From IMG/VR virus record IMGVR_UViG_3300028378_000004, positions 1 through 42,716 of that record: DNA of 42,716 nucleotides. The stretch is one strand, 5' to 3'. Positions within the stretch are counted from its first letter, which is position 1; every line of letters begins with the position of its first letter. The notes beneath the pieces are model-generated. The model had not been told where the DNA came from, made no database searches, and saw nothing but the letters and a program-made list of their open reading frames with translations. Below are positions 1 through 11,800 of the stretch, piece after piece. Source of the DNA: a virus. Position numbers and translations under genes: made by a program.

Positions 1-2
1 GG

Positions 3-593
3 AGCCTCTTCACCCTTACAGGTTTAGGGGGGGAGAGCACACCTGCTGATGTAACTCTCTCATGGCCACTGTTTACTATCGCAGGTTCTGGGCAGTCTAT
101 TGCCCAACCGATCGGCGCTTCTGACTATGTGGTGTGGGTCGTAAACACTGACACTAAAGCCCACTCTACTTACGACAATTTCCTTGTAACCGCACAGAAC
201 ACGTTTAACGGCGTTGAGCTGGTAGCCACGGCTGACGGGTTATTTGAACTAACTGGAGAAGATGATGCTGGTACGGATATTGATGCAAAAGTCTACTGGG
301 TCCCCTCAGCGCTTGGCACAAGTAAACAGAAAAAGTCTCGGAGCGCTTTTGTGAACATAAGGGCCGGGGGGCAAGATTTCAAACTTGTTGCGTTCGCTGA
401 TGAAGTTGAGAAGAGAATCTATGGGCAGGATATGACTGGGTTCCCGTCTAACATGCACCGCAAGCGCGTTGAGTTCACACGTAATCTCGAGGGTCAGATA
501 TGGCAGTATGGGGTTGAGAACACTGATGGGTCCAGGTTCTCCCTTTCTGATATTGAGATCGATTACATCCCCGGCAAACGTAGGTTGAAATGA
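3..593 (+). CDS. Virion-associated protein, C-terminal part (gene enters from left of window)
   Basis: The frame is open from the first bases of the window, so the true start lies to the left. A GTG at 129 is in frame, but the upstream sequence reads as normal protein (GESTPADVTLSWPLF), which argues against starting there. The end of the protein has a motif (YGVENTDGSRFSLSDIEI) of the kind seen near the C-terminus of phage tail or neck proteins. The stop overlaps the next start as ATGA, so the two are translationally coupled. A structural role is inferred from position; no family is certain. Confidence 0.75.
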   Translation, partial: SLFTLTGLGGESTPADVTLSWPLFTIAGSGQSIAQPIGASDYVVWVVNTDTKAHSTYDNFLVTAQNTFNGVELVATADGLFELTGEDDAGTDIDAKVYWVPSALGTSKQKKSRSAFVNIRAGGQDFKLVAFADEVEKRIYGQDMTGFPSNMHRKRVEFTRNLEGQIWQYGVENTDGSRFSLSDIEIDYIPGKRRLK

Positions 594-3175
594 ACATCAG
601 GGAGATAATCCTTACACCAGAAGCTGTTAAGTACAAGGAACTTGCCAAGCGGGAGTTGTTTGTCCTTGAGGCACAGAGAGTTACTGCGAATCAAGTAGCG
701 AAACGTAAAGTCTTTCAGATCGAGGGTGTTTTTGCGCTCCTTTACACCTCAAGGATGACCAAGAAACTCATTATGTGGGGGGGACGAGGCCCTCAGATAT
801 TCCTCACAAACTACACAGATGCGTGGGCTTACGACTACTATTCGGATGCAGTCTCCAACGCGGTGTTCGCAGAGACCGTGGCCACAGCGCTTCCAGCTAA
901 ACCGCTGTATAATGGTCGTAATCAGGTTGGTGATTTGATCCAAAGTACCTACTCGCAGGGATGGACCTCCGAGAGTATAGGCAACCCCTATCTCTTCCTC
1001 GGTGGACTGAACAGTTATGAGATGGGAGTTTTTCATGATGGGAGTGAGGTCTATGGACGTATTGCTGGCACCATCGGCCATATTGCAACAGTGCCAGACA
1101 CCTTCTTGTCGGAGTTTGCAAAACCCTACGGGAGTTTGTTTGGACTGCCCGGTTATAAAACTTCTGCTGCATGGAATTTATTCAGGGGATCGATCCTTTA
1201 TACGCTAAATCCAGCCAACAAAAGCTTACAAGACTCTTGGTATTGGACGCCTTCTTTATTCAGCGTGCAGCCGGCAGACGCCTACGGGCTTAAGCCAGGT
1301 TGGTATTACGGTGAATATCCAAGCCCGGACTATGACGGCGAAAACGCCCTTGTTAGCCTAAAAGTGTCTCTGAAAGCTATTCTCGATACGCGCTATACGG
1401 GCGGGCTTTACAACTACGGCTGGGCAGAACTGGTTACAGAGGTGGACGGGGTAGAGAAAACCGATCTTAATTTCTACCTGCAAGCCGGGTTGCTCTCTGT
1501 GCCGTCAAACAGTTACGACACAAACATAAGCGTAGCAGGCACAACGGCTGATCAATACATAACAACCGGGTCGGACGTTCAAGGTTTTGACCGCACGTTT
1601 TCCATGCAGGCCGCAGTAACAGCGCTTGTTTCATGGTGGAACTTTCAAATGTATGGCGACGCTGGAGAGGATAGCGGGGTGTGTGTCGCTATTATTGATG
1701 GGCCGGTCGCAAGTTTTACACGGTTCAGCGGGTACCAATCAACGGTTTACGAAACAATAACCTACCATTCCCATGCAACAGATAGGCTTGGATCTCTTCT
1801 TGCGGTCTTTGAGAGTGATGACGGAGCGCTTATTTCGAGAGTGCGCGTGTTTGACCTGTTTGGAACGCGGGAGGTTAAAGATGGTGCCGATTATACCGCT
1901 GGCGGTTTCACAGAGCTTAGGGCTTCTACTGTTGTGGCTTCTGTTGAGGCGCTGACCGGTTGCGTTATTCCTCACAGGGTAGAAGGGTTTGAGCCTCTTG
2001 TTGTCGGCTACGACCTTGAGACCGCTGTACCAGCAGAGTCTCCTTCTGACTATACTGACTACCTACCGTCCCTCTCAACGCTTGCTTTCATAAAAACAGG
2101 GGTTGGGGCGCTTACGATGAAAAAGGTCGTGTGCTCGAACGGTGTCGACGCTGAGTACGGAATAACTACAGATGATTGTTTTGCCAGCACGGTTGTTATT
2201 GAAGATCCTGACGTTTCAAATGCTACTGAAAAGAAGATTGGTAGTTGGGATGAAGGTGGAGTAATTCGCGGCATGGTTCGTGGTGAGTTTACTGGTGCTC
2301 ATCCAAACATGAGATTTGCTGGTGCCGGTTCAGGAGAATCGATAACGCTTCCTGATACTTTTTCAATCATTGAATCGGAAACTGGGACTTTAACATTTGA
2401 AGGATATGTTGGCGATCTTTCTATAGGTTCTTGTATTACTACTGACTCGAACGGAGATTATATTCCTGACCCAACTTGTGATGTGCCAAGCTGTGAAGGA
2501 ACTTATAAAGCGACCGCGAGTTCTTCTTGTGGCCAAACAGCTTTGCTAGAGTTAGAGCTGTCTCCACCGGCCACTTTGTCTGTCTCTGGGCCAGACTACG
2601 CAGAACAAGGTGATGAATATATAGCAACTGGAGGGATTGGGCCTTACACTTTTGATCTTGACGGCACTGCGATGTCTGTAGTTGATGATACGGGAACAAT
2701 AACTCAGGCTATACCCTACTGCTCCCAAGGGTCGTGGACTGCTAGGTCGTATCTACAAAACATATATTACTACTGTGTATCCGGTGATACTACCTCTTGT
2801 ATTAAGCCAAACTCAGGGACTGCCTTCCTGTATGGCGGTGCCTCCCTCCCGACATTTCAAGAAGATGGTACAGACCATTGGGGGCCTGCTTCACAAATAT
2901 ACCAGACTAATGATAGATACTATATGCGTGGATGTTATGATCATTACGATGCTGACGGCGACATAACTAATTATTGTTATACAAATTCAAATTCTGGTGT
3001 TACACATTCGGGACAGGCCTATAGGTTTAGAGGGACTTCTCGTTTAGAACTCTCCCCGCCAAGAGGAGTTATCCAACTCTACTATTCAACCAACTATGGA
3101 TGTGAAGGGGTAATAACTGCCACAGACTCGTGCGGAACAGTAGCCTCACTAATCGTAAATAAGGTGCCTACGTAA
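590..3175 (+). CDS. Large tail-type structural protein with Cys-rich Ig-like C-terminus
   Basis: 861 residues, starting inside the ATGA overlap with the preceding gene. The N-terminal 60 residues are helical and charged; the middle is rich in Tyr, Trp and Gly, like phage tail and fibre beta-structures. From about residue 640 there are Cys-containing modules: a CEGTYKATASSSCG segment, an Ig-like stretch (TLSVSGPDYAEQGDEY) and a terminal CEGVITATDSCGTVAS segment related to the first. Such repeats occur in adhesins and receptor-binding tips. The DNA from about 2.2 kb on looks more AT-rich than the 5' part, which would fit an exchanged host-range module. I infer a tail tip or fibre role; the family is not recognised. 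Confidence 0.7.
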   Translation: MNIREIILTPEAVKYKELAKRELFVLEAQRVTANQVAKRKVFQIEGVFALLYTSRMTKKLIMWGGRGPQIFLTNYTDAWAYDYYSDAVSNAVFAETVATALPAKPLYNGRNQVGDLIQSTYSQGWTSESIGNPYLFLGGLNSYEMGVFHDGSEVYGRIAGTIGHIATVPDTFLSEFAKPYGSLFGLPGYKTSAAWNLFRGSILYTLNPANKSLQDSWYWTPSLFSVQPADAYGLKPGWYYGEYPSPDYDGENALVSLKVSLKAILDTRYTGGLYNYGWAELVTEVDGVEKTDLNFYLQAGLLSVPSNSYDTNISVAGTTADQYITTGSDVQGFDRTFSMQAAVTALVSWWNFQMYGDAGEDSGVCVAIIDGPVASFTRFSGYQSTVYETITYHSHATDRLGSLLAVFESDDGALISRVRVFDLFGTREVKDGADYTAGGFTELRASTVVASVEALTGCVIPHRVEGFEPLVVGYDLETAVPAESPSDYTDYLPSLSTLAFIKTGVGALTMKKVVCSNGVDAEYGITTDDCFASTVVIEDPDVSNATEKKIGSWDEGGVIRGMVRGEFTGAHPNMRFAGAGSGESITLPDTFSIIESETGTLTFEGYVGDLSIGSCITTDSNGDYIPDPTCDVPSCEGTYKATASSSCGQTALLELELSPPATLSVSGPDYAEQGDEYIATGGIGPYTFDLDGTAMSVVDDTGTITQAIPYCSQGSWTARSYLQNIYYYCVSGDTTSCIKPNSGTAFLYGGASLPTFQEDGTDHWGPASQIYQTNDRYYMRGCYDHYDADGDITNYCYTNSNSGVTHSGQAYRFRGTSRLELSPPRGVIQLYYSTNYGCEGVITATDSCGTVASLIVNKVPT

Positions 3176-3474
3176 TGGAAGAGAGAATCAATGGCGATGA
3201 CATCCCTATAGTGAAGTCTATTATTACTTCTCAAGGGACAACATCTTTCCCGACAAAGGGGACTATGGTTAAAAATATTATCGGTGCGGCTCATCTAGCT
3301 ATGCAGTCTGGCTTCAAGCTGGTTACTGATGAAAACCAAGAGCAGAGGCAGTTAATTTGCAAAACAGCTTGCAGTTTCTATGTGCATGAGTCTGCTCGCT
3401 GCTTAAAATGTGGTTGCTGGATAACGTACAAATCACGCCTGGAAGCTTGGCACTGTCCGATAGATAAATGGTAA
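3175..3474 (+). CDS. Small zinc-ribbon protein next to tail gene
   Basis: 99 residues; the ATG overlaps the previous stop as TAATG. The C-terminal third holds CLKCGC followed about 15 residues later by CPIDKW. This Cys-x2-CGC...CP..KW pattern is a recurring small zinc-binding module in phage and bacterial proteins. The N-terminal part has no recognisable features. Coupling to the tail gene suggests a chaperone, an assembly factor or a minor tail component, but this is only inference from position. Confidence 0.7.
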   Translation: MEERINGDDIPIVKSIITSQGTTSFPTKGTMVKNIIGAAHLAMQSGFKLVTDENQEQRQLICKTACSFYVHESARCLKCGCWITYKSRLEAWHCPIDKW

Positions 3475-3483
3475 AACAAAGGG

Positions 3484-3513
3484 TTGGAACCGTTTATGTA
3501 ACTATGATACACT
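3484..3513 (+). promoter_or_regulatory. Weak candidate promoter before the internal virion genes
   Basis: TTGGAA at 3484-3489 and TACACT at 3508-3513 are separated by 18 bases, in the only gap of the plus-strand block (3475-3539). A TATGAT at 3503-3508 is an alternative -10 but has no -35 at the right distance. The match is modest and the genes could simply be co-transcribed from upstream. Confidence 0.3.
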
Positions 3514-3539
3514 ACCACTGATTCTACGAGGAGACAACT

Positions 3540-4538
3540 ATGGCGACTGCAGAAGAAACTCTAGCGGCTAATGCAGCAATTACCGCGCAGATAAACGCAA
3601 AGACTGATGAGTACGAGGATCTGGCGGAGGCGAACCTCCAAGACCTTCTGTCTATCGCTAATGATACGCTGGGGAACCGCCTTGGGCGCACCTCTTCAAG
3701 TATTGATAAAGCGAGAGAGATTTCTCTAGGGGCTCTGGGGGATCTTCCCGAGGCTCGTCCTGAGGTGGTTGTCCCTCCGTTTGTCTTCAACCCTGAAGAT
3801 TTTATGACGACGGACCTCCTGAAAAAATACTCTTATGACTCTACGTTCTTTGATTTCCTTGACCCGATCTTGCAGACTTATATCACGAGTGAGACCGCGT
3901 TCATTGACCAGACAGTGCAGGATGCCTTGTTCGCACAGACCCATGAACGGGACATCCAGATACAGAACGACCAGCTTGATATGGTGGCTCGCCAGCAGGC
4001 ACATAGGGGGTTTAGTTACCCCACGTCGATGGCGACCGCTGCACAGAACGAAGTTATTAAGCAGTACGGCGACCGTAGGAGCGACCGCAACAGCGAGATT
4101 ACAGGTGTTATTGCCGAACGTGCTCAGGAGAGTCGTTTACGTGCTATGTCTACCGGCGTTGAGATGGAGAGTATTAGGTCTCAGTTCCAGCTTGGATATG
4201 GCCAGCTCTACATGCGATCCGCTGAATATCTCGTTCGTAAGTACCAGGTGGACGTTGAGAGTGAAGTTGCAAGGGTCAATACTGAACTTGAGCAGATCAG
4301 AATAAAAGCCCATATTGACGAAACAATGGTTGGCTCTGATGCGAATTGGACCACCAGCAGGCTTCAGCACACCCAGCAGACCATAGACCAACTTCTGCAA
4401 GACGCCAAGAACGAACTTGAAACCCAGAAAACCCAGGCGACCATGCAGATGGCAGCGGTAACTAAAGTAATTGATTTCTATAAAGACATCCACGCTGGCT
4501 ACACAGGTCAGATGAATGGCGTCAACCTCGTCACATAG
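3540..4538 (+). CDS. Probable internal virion protein (T7 gp14-like position), 332 aa
   Basis: Preceded by a good GAGGAG ribosome site. The protein is mostly helical: Ala/Asp/Glu-rich N-terminus, a central Gln-rich part and a long C-terminal coiled coil (about residues 220-310, TELEQIRIKAHIDE and HTQQTIDQLLQDAKNE). There is no signal peptide or clear membrane span. It is the first of three adjacent genes that grow in size towards the end of the virion block, as gp14, gp15 and gp16 do in T7-like phages. A role in the ejected internal core or channel is inferred from this order, not from a sequence match. Confidence 0.65.
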   Translation: MATAEETLAANAAITAQINAKTDEYEDLAEANLQDLLSIANDTLGNRLGRTSSSIDKAREISLGALGDLPEARPEVVVPPFVFNPEDFMTTDLLKKYSYDSTFFDFLDPILQTYITSETAFIDQTVQDALFAQTHERDIQIQNDQLDMVARQQAHRGFSYPTSMATAAQNEVIKQYGDRRSDRNSEITGVIAERAQESRLRAMSTGVEMESIRSQFQLGYGQLYMRSAEYLVRKYQVDVESEVARVNTELEQIRIKAHIDETMVGSDANWTTSRLQHTQQTIDQLLQDAKNELETQKTQATMQMAAVTKVIDFYKDIHAGYTGQMNGVNLVT

Positions 4539-4548
4539 GAGTTAGGAT

Positions 4549-5859
4549 ATGGCAGATTTAGCGAGATTTCCGAGAGTCAGAAACTTAAGCCTCCGTGACC
4601 CGTTACGTGACCCAGAGACACCGTTGGCTCAACAGCCTAAAGCGAGTACGGTGGGTTTACGAGCGTTAAAAGCGTTGCCGGGGCAGTTCCGGGAGACTTT
4701 CGGTATGAACCTATCAGCCGCAGAACGAGGTAGTGCGCTTACAAGCGCGCTAAACCCCGCGACCACTATCCCTAATATGATTAATCAGGCGGTGGCCTCA
4801 GCCCCTGAGTCTGTCCTTGAGGCGGCTTCTCTTGGCCAGTCTGACCTTGGTATGGGCGAGGCTTCTTTGAATGAGGCTGGGCGGGTCCAACGACTCACTA
4901 ACCCTGATGGTGGAGGCACAATCCCAAATATGCTCCCTAACTTTGTTCAAGCTGTTGGTGACAACGCCGGAATTAGAGAACGTGCTGCTGGGGGGACTTT
5001 AGCTTCTCCTGCCGCCTCTCCCACAGACACTCCGCTAGAACTGTTACCCTCGCATACCCAGGGGGCTACAGATAATGTTTTGGCAAGAAGCGCTGTCGGA
5101 ACAGGTCCGAGGGTTATTCGAGTCCCAGGGGAGAACCCACTAATCACAAATCGGGATGGTAGCTTTGCCAGTCTTTCAAGGGGTAACGCCGCTGAGGGGG
5201 GCCAAGCAGCCGCAGATACATTAAGGTCCGGTATTGCGAAAGGAAACTTCCAGAGTATCTCAAACGCTGATGATATAAGTGGAGGGGGTCTACGCTCGCG
5301 TGTTGCTGGTGATGGAACCAGTGAGACCTCGGCTTCCCCGACGATTGCAGACCTGCTCTCAAGCACCTCAGATATTAACCTCGGAGGCCTGCAAGCCGCA
5401 GGCGCTCTCTCTACTGACTTATTTAACCGGCGAGAGAAGGGTATCCGAAATCGTCAGAAGGATAGGGAGCTCGGTGTCCAGGAGTCTACGGCTCGCACTG
5501 CTGGGGTAACTGCAGACGCAAGCATGGCAAAAGCCCTGAAAGGGGATGAGCCTAATTTAACGGATAAGTTGAGAGCTTTGGGAGACGTTAAGATCGTCTC
5601 TAACCCGGTGTCCGGCACTGCTGATCTGCAGGTGGGCAACTCTTTAATTCCAGAGGCTCTCAGACCCCAGTGGGAGAACTTCTCCGCAAATATCAGACTA
5701 ACTCCAGAGTTCATAGCAGAGCATGGCAGTAAGTCTCCTGCTGAGCAAGACCGCATAGCCGCAAGACAGGCTGCGGAGTTTATGGAGGAGCAAGGTACTA
5801 TAAGTAGTGGGGCTCCGCGTTCTGGGATCGACGCGCTACAGACAGCTCTGGGGGGATAA
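4549..5859 (+). CDS. Probable internal virion protein (T7 gp15-like position), 436 aa
   Basis: Starts 10 bases after the previous stop with an AGGAG site. The protein is low-complexity, rich in Ala, Gly, Ser, Asp and Pro, with no recognised domain. A helical charged stretch (RREKGIRNRQKDRELG) lies near residue 290. It sits directly before the giant virion protein gene and ends three bases before its ATG. The length and position fit a middle internal virion protein, but no homology can be claimed from the sequence alone. Confidence 0.6.
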   Translation: MADLARFPRVRNLSLRDPLRDPETPLAQQPKASTVGLRALKALPGQFRETFGMNLSAAERGSALTSALNPATTIPNMINQAVASAPESVLEAASLGQSDLGMGEASLNEAGRVQRLTNPDGGGTIPNMLPNFVQAVGDNAGIRERAAGGTLASPAASPTDTPLELLPSHTQGATDNVLARSAVGTGPRVIRVPGENPLITNRDGSFASLSRGNAAEGGQAAADTLRSGIAKGNFQSISNADDISGGGLRSRVAGDGTSETSASPTIADLLSSTSDINLGGLQAAGALSTDLFNRREKGIRNRQKDRELGVQESTARTAGVTADASMAKALKGDEPNLTDKLRALGDVKIVSNPVSGTADLQVGNSLIPEALRPQWENFSANIRLTPEFIAEHGSKSPAEQDRIAARQAAEFMEEQGTISSGAPRSGIDALQTALGG

Positions 5860-5861
5860 TA

Positions 5862-8800
5862 ATGGCATTAACGCCCAGTCAGAAACAGTTTCTGCAAAGT
5901 CGAGCACACCAACCTGAGAGTGAAGACCCTAACGAGGTGTCCACGGCTCCAGCAGGGGCGGGGGTGCGCTCCCGCGTAGCTTCTGCGTTAACACCCTCCC
6001 AACAAGAGTTTCTCCAAAGTCGTGCGCCCCAGCCTGAGCCCGCCCCAGCGGTGGACCCAACGACTGGTGAGGTGCTTGGTATCGGTCTACGCTCTCTCGC
6101 TCAAGTACCTGGGGGTGTCGCTGCAAACGTTATCTCTGCAGTTCAAGGAGTCAGTGGTATTGAGGCTCCAGGTCAAGGGGACTTCTTTGAAGAATTCGCT
6201 CGGGGACAGCGTGAGAGCCAACAGAACCTTCAGGAAGAAACTGCCACAAGGTTTCCAGGGTCAGAATCAGCAGGGCTCGCCTCCCGCGTAGGTCAACAAG
6301 TGTCCTTCTCAATCCCCTCGACTCTCGGGGGTGTTGCTGCTGGTGTAGCCACTGCCCCTGTTGCTGCCTTGCCTATACCAGGGGCTCGCGTTGCCCCGTT
6401 TGCTGCCGGTGGTGCTGCTGCTGGTGCAGTTGCCTTCCGCACAGCCCAGTCTGACATCATGTCTACTTTCATTGAAACTCTTGATGAGGAAAAACGCACT
6501 GCAGAAGGTAGAGGTCTGACACCTGAAGAGGTCGAAGCTGCCAAACTTAAATTTGATACCCGGGCTACTGAGTTCGGTCTCTGGGAGGCGTTGCCTGAAG
6601 CTGCCGGTGGTGCCCTGGCGGGTCGTCTGATCTTTGGGCCTTTATCTAAAGTTGCCGGTGGTACTGTCGCTCGATCGATCTTCAAGAAACTCGGGGCGGC
6701 TGCTGGTGTAGCCGGTGAAGAACTCGCGACTGAGACCATTACGCAGATTGGCCAAGAGCAGACTTTGGCTGGTACACGCCTCGGTGTTCCTGAGGACGAA
6801 GCCCCATCGTTTACCAGCGCTGATGATATTGTAGAAGCCTTTAAACAAATTGCTCCGGATACTTTGTTGTTGACAGCTATCATGGGTGGTGGTCTCAAAG
6901 GCGGTCAACTTATTGCTCAGCGTCGTGCCCAAGGCAAACTCGCCAAAGACCTCGGTGTTGACCGCGCGGACTTGAAAGCCAGAGCCCAACAGTTAGCACT
7001 CGCAAAAGTACAAAATCCCGATCTGGAAATGACTGTCGAGCAACAGAATCAGTTCTTGGCTGGGGCTGTGACCCTCAATGACGCTGGTGAGTTTACCCCA
7101 GTTGTACCAACAGAAGCCCCCCAAGATGATGCAGAAAGTGCACCAACTGAAACTCCGACCGAACAGCGGCCGCCTGCGGCTGAGAGTACCACACCAGAAA
7201 CTCCCTTAACGGAAGAGACTCCGACACCGCAGGCGGCCACTTTAGCCGAGCTAAGCCGTGAAGAACTTATTGCTGAATTTAATGTTGCACAAGAAGAAGC
7301 CAAGACCGGCGAGCCCGAAGCTGTTGCTCGCTTTGAAGCTGTCAGGGCTGAGGTCAAACTGCAGTCCGATGCTGAGAGAGCGGCGCAGTTAGAAACGCCG
7401 GTAGGGGAAGAGGTACAAGACCTCAACGCTCGGATAGTAGAAGATGCGAAGGTCATTGAAACACCTAACGCATTTATAAAGGCACAAGTAGACGGGGTTG
7501 AGGTTCAGATATCAAAAGAGCAAGCTGCCCAGATGCAAGCTGAGGCGAATAAGAAAGCCAAGAAACTCATGGCCGCCGACACAACACTCACGAAAGCAAC
7601 TGCTATCGCCCAAGTGAGGGACGAAATCTTCTTACGCGCCAAAGACGTCCAGACCCTCAACGAGGGTATCTCTCGAGAGATAGGAGGTCCGGTTGCCCCA
7701 GAAGCCTATACAGTAGCGCAGTCTCCGAAAGGGGCCGAAGGTGACTTCATCCAGCAGATCGGGCAGGCTACAGGGACCCGTATAGTTTTTGTCAATCTGG
7801 CGAAGGACGCTCCTGTACAGTTCCGAGGGGCTACCAGGTTCCCTGGCGACCCAGGTATTATTTATGTCAACGCCGCCTCGAAAAAGCCTCACTTAGCTGT
7901 TACTGGCCACGAGTTTTTGCATCAGATCAGAGCGAGCGACCCGAACTTCTACGCCGAAGTTCTGCCAGCGTTCTTAAAGGTTATCCCACAGAATCTGATC
8001 ACACAACGGATGGAGGCTCTTAATGCCCATCGGAAGTCCCAAGGCCGCAAGGAGCTCTCAAAGGCAGACATCCAGGAAGAAGTCGTTGCAGACTATTTCG
8101 GCGAGCAGTTCCAAACCAAGGAGTTCTGGGCCAAGGTTGAGAAAAATAACCCGACTACGTTTGGTCGTATTGCAGAAGCCTTCATTCGCTTCATGGAGAC
8201 TATTAAAGGCCAGTTCACAGGCGCTCAGTCTGCCGATCTTGAGAAAGCCCAGAACGCTGCTGCTGAGGCTCTGGCACGGTACGTTCGAAAGAACCCAGAT
8301 GTTGAGGTCTCTTCGACTGCGAAGTATATGGCCGCTGCGTGGCACGGCTCCCCCCACCAGTTTAATAAGTTCTTAACCGCGTCGATCGGCACAGGCGAGG
8401 GCGCTCAGGTTTATGGCTGGGGTCTTTACTTTGCTTCGAGCAAAGGCGTGGCAGAGTGGTACAGGGACGTGCTGGCCAAAGACTTCAGAGGCGTAGAAAC
8501 GCCTTTTGGTGATTTTAATAGCGGGAGCACCCCAGCCAGAACTAGCTTTTCAGAGATGCTGTTCGTGCGCGGGTGGACCCCAGAGCAGTTGGCTGGGGGG
8601 GCTTTGCTAGGTACCAAGGGGGATGTAAATACAGCAATAGATTTTTTAGAGAAAACGATTGAGTTTGCTAAACTAACTGGGCAGGCTAACCAGCTTCCAG
8701 ACATAAAGAACGCCCTTATACTCGTATTAGAAACGAGCCAGTCTGAAATCACATATAATGACGCCCCAGGCTCCCTCTTCCAAGTCGAACTCGCCCCGAC

Positions 8801-11800
8801 CGAGGATGAGTATCTGTTATGGGATAAGCCGTTGTCTGAGCAGAGTGAGTTGGTGCAGAAGTCCTTAGAGGGTATAAGGACAACCATTGACGAACGGTTT
8901 ATTGAAGATGCTGAAGATGGCCTTAACGCCGACATGAGCGATTGGACGGGGGGAGAACTGGTACGGGTTATGGGGGTATGGGCTGGAGAAGGCGCTTTAG
9001 TGTCCAACGAAGCCTCTAAGAGTGCAGACCAAGACGTTTCTGAGTTCCTCCTCTCCCTCGGCATCCGGGGTAATAAGTATCTGGACGGGCAGAGCCGGTC
9101 TCTTGGTGAAGGTGATTTTAATTATGTCCTGTTTGATGAAGCCGATGTTTCTGTCACTGCGAAGTTTGATGAGCAAACAGACCGCAAGTTCGCCATAGCC
9201 CGCGAAATATCCAAAGCTAATAAGGAGGCGCAAGATGCCCAAAACCCCCAAGGTCCAATCGAAATTGCCGAAGTCCCTGCCTCGCCAAGATCTGCGGAAG
9301 CTGATACGCCAAGCACTCAAGAGTTACCCTTCCAGACCCATCCCGCCTTCGATAACGGAGAAGTGGGAGACCGCGCCCGGTGGCTTGGTTCTCTAGCCAA
9401 CAGCGCACTGGAAGCAGGGTTTACGATCGAGGAAGTCAAGGCTGACATCGCCGCTGAGGTTAACGCACAGGCCCGAGCCAACGACCGCATCGTTCCTGAG
9501 ATGCAACGGGTGCTACAGATCACACCGTTCGACCAGCTTGTCGCTGAGTACCCTGGGTGGGTGAGTGCGAACGAGGGCACGATCGGTGGGGCTGAGATTA
9601 AGTTTGATGAGGTGGATGGTGCAGCTTTCTTTGAACCTAAAGCATTAGCTGAGGCTGAGGAGTCGGCCAGCGGGGCGAAATCCCGCACCACGATCATAAC
9701 AATATCTCCGGAAAGGTTCCTCCAGCTTGCAGCCCCTGGCAAGGCTATTGAGAAAACAGAAGGCGTTGAGGCTGTCTTGGATCGCGGTGACAAGTTTAGT
9801 GGGCTGCCCTTCCTTTCTTTTGAACACGATGGCAAAGGGACGGCCAAGATAGCAGGCCATGAAGGTCGCCACCGTATGAGAGCCCTCCAAGCCCGTGGGG
9901 TTAAACAGGTTCCTATTGAGTTTATCTCTAAAGAGAGTGGTGAAGGTGCAGGAATCCGCTGGGGTAGCCAAGACAATAAATTCGATAAGGTTAAAGTGTT
10001 CCCTACCAAGATTGAGTCGGAGGAGAGTTCTGCGACTTTCGCTTTCCCTATCAGTTCCATTTTTCCACAGGAGGTAGTGCCTGAGGTAGATCGAGACGCG
10101 GTGCTTACTGCCTTAGAAGCTGATGTATCTACTGATGAGCTTATTAATATACTTAAAGGGGCCGGTATTAAGTTTGATGAAGGAGGGCTAGAAAATGCAA
10201 TCGCACAAAGCTTGCCTCAAGAAAAGCTCGACATTATGTTCGCTATCTCTAATGCGTCTGGACGGGGACTTTTCGGAGGGGCGCGTCCAAGAGTTTCTGG
10301 AAATACTAAACTCCGAGATAAATTATCAAAAGTCGCTGGGATGTTCGGACACGACGTTATCCTCATGGCTGATGACCCTGCTTTCCGAGTGCAGGGATTT
10401 ATTCACCCGAAAGACCCAGCCAGCATCTATATTGTGGACTCCGGAACTGGGGATCAAAATCACCTTGAAGTCTTAGGGCACGAACTGTTGCACCAAGTTC
10501 GCCAAGCCGATGAGGCGTTATATAAAGAACTGGTCACTGGTCTCCAAGAGGCTGGCATTAATGACCAAGCTATCGCAGAGTATTTCAGGGCCGCCCATAA
10601 ACTGACCCAGGACACTACTGGCACACTGGATGTGCCTCCAGCTATTGCTGAAGAGTGGGTTGCTGATGTGGTCGGTCGGAACATGACCTCTGAAGCCTTC
10701 TGGGCAGACCTTCAGGCGGCGCGCCCCGATATAGCAGTAAAACTAGCCCGAGTAATTAACGATCTATTGGCCCAGGTCAAAGGGCTTCTCGCCAGTGCCA
10801 AGCTCACCGAGACAACCTTGAAGGATGTACGCAAAGCAGAGCAGGTTACTGCTGACGTACTAGCTAAATATGCCCCTCAGCCCATCCGCTTTGACGAACC
10901 AACCAAAGCTTTTGAGGCTATGTCGGCCGCGACGGTCAGCAACCTCGCCAAGCTCAAGCAGGTACACAACACCGCTGCTCTCAAGCCCGCAGCCCGAGAA
11001 GCCTTGTTTAAAGTCACGCCATTACAGATCATGTCTGACGTTTATAGTAATGTGCTCCCAAGGCTTAAAGATTTTGTCAAGCTGATAGGCAAGAGAGACG
11101 CCCGTGTCAACTCCTTTGTTGATGAAGGCGCAGTGGCTATGGAAGAGATTAATGGTTTGCTTGCCAAGCACTTCGGCCGCAAGCAGTTCGGTCTGGGTAA
11201 AGGGTACAAGCGGGGGGTTGAGAAATTCCAGTCTGCGGTTCTCAATGCGACCTGGCATAAGATGCACCCTGAGCTCGGGGTTATGGAGCAAGACTGGATC
11301 ACAGAGTGGGAGCAGGAGCAGGTGGACATCCGTGTCGAAGCCCTCACCGGTTCTGGTATGCCCAAGGAAGCCGCCACCTCCCAAGCAGAAAAAGAAGTTG
11401 AGAGAATCCCAGCGGCTAATAAGCTCAAGGCTGCTCAGGGGGGCTGGGAAGCTGACGGTATGCAGGAGGCGACAGGCCGAACGTTCCGTGAGGCGCACAA
11501 CCTGGTCGATAAGTCGTGGAGGGCCCTCCAGCACGAGGACCTTCAGTTCGCAGTTCTCAAGGCCGCTGACAAGATGCAGGAGATACGTCAGGTCGAGTTT
11601 GACAGCACCAAACGGCTGATTGAGGAATACACTGACAAAGGGTCAAGGCAGCGTGAGCAGTTCGCCAGCAGCCTAAGTGCGCAGTTCAACAGCATTAAGG
11701 GTATGTACTGGCCCCTCAACCGCGATGGTAAGTACGAACTCTCTTATCAGGACACACAGGGGGTTCTCCACAAAGAAAAAGCCGAAAGCCCCTTTGAGCA

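Noticed and set aside
9317-10060. 247-codon minus-strand frame inside the giant gene
   Set aside because: Antisense shadow of a coding frame; Ser/Leu/Pro-rich composition typical of such shadows and no start signal.
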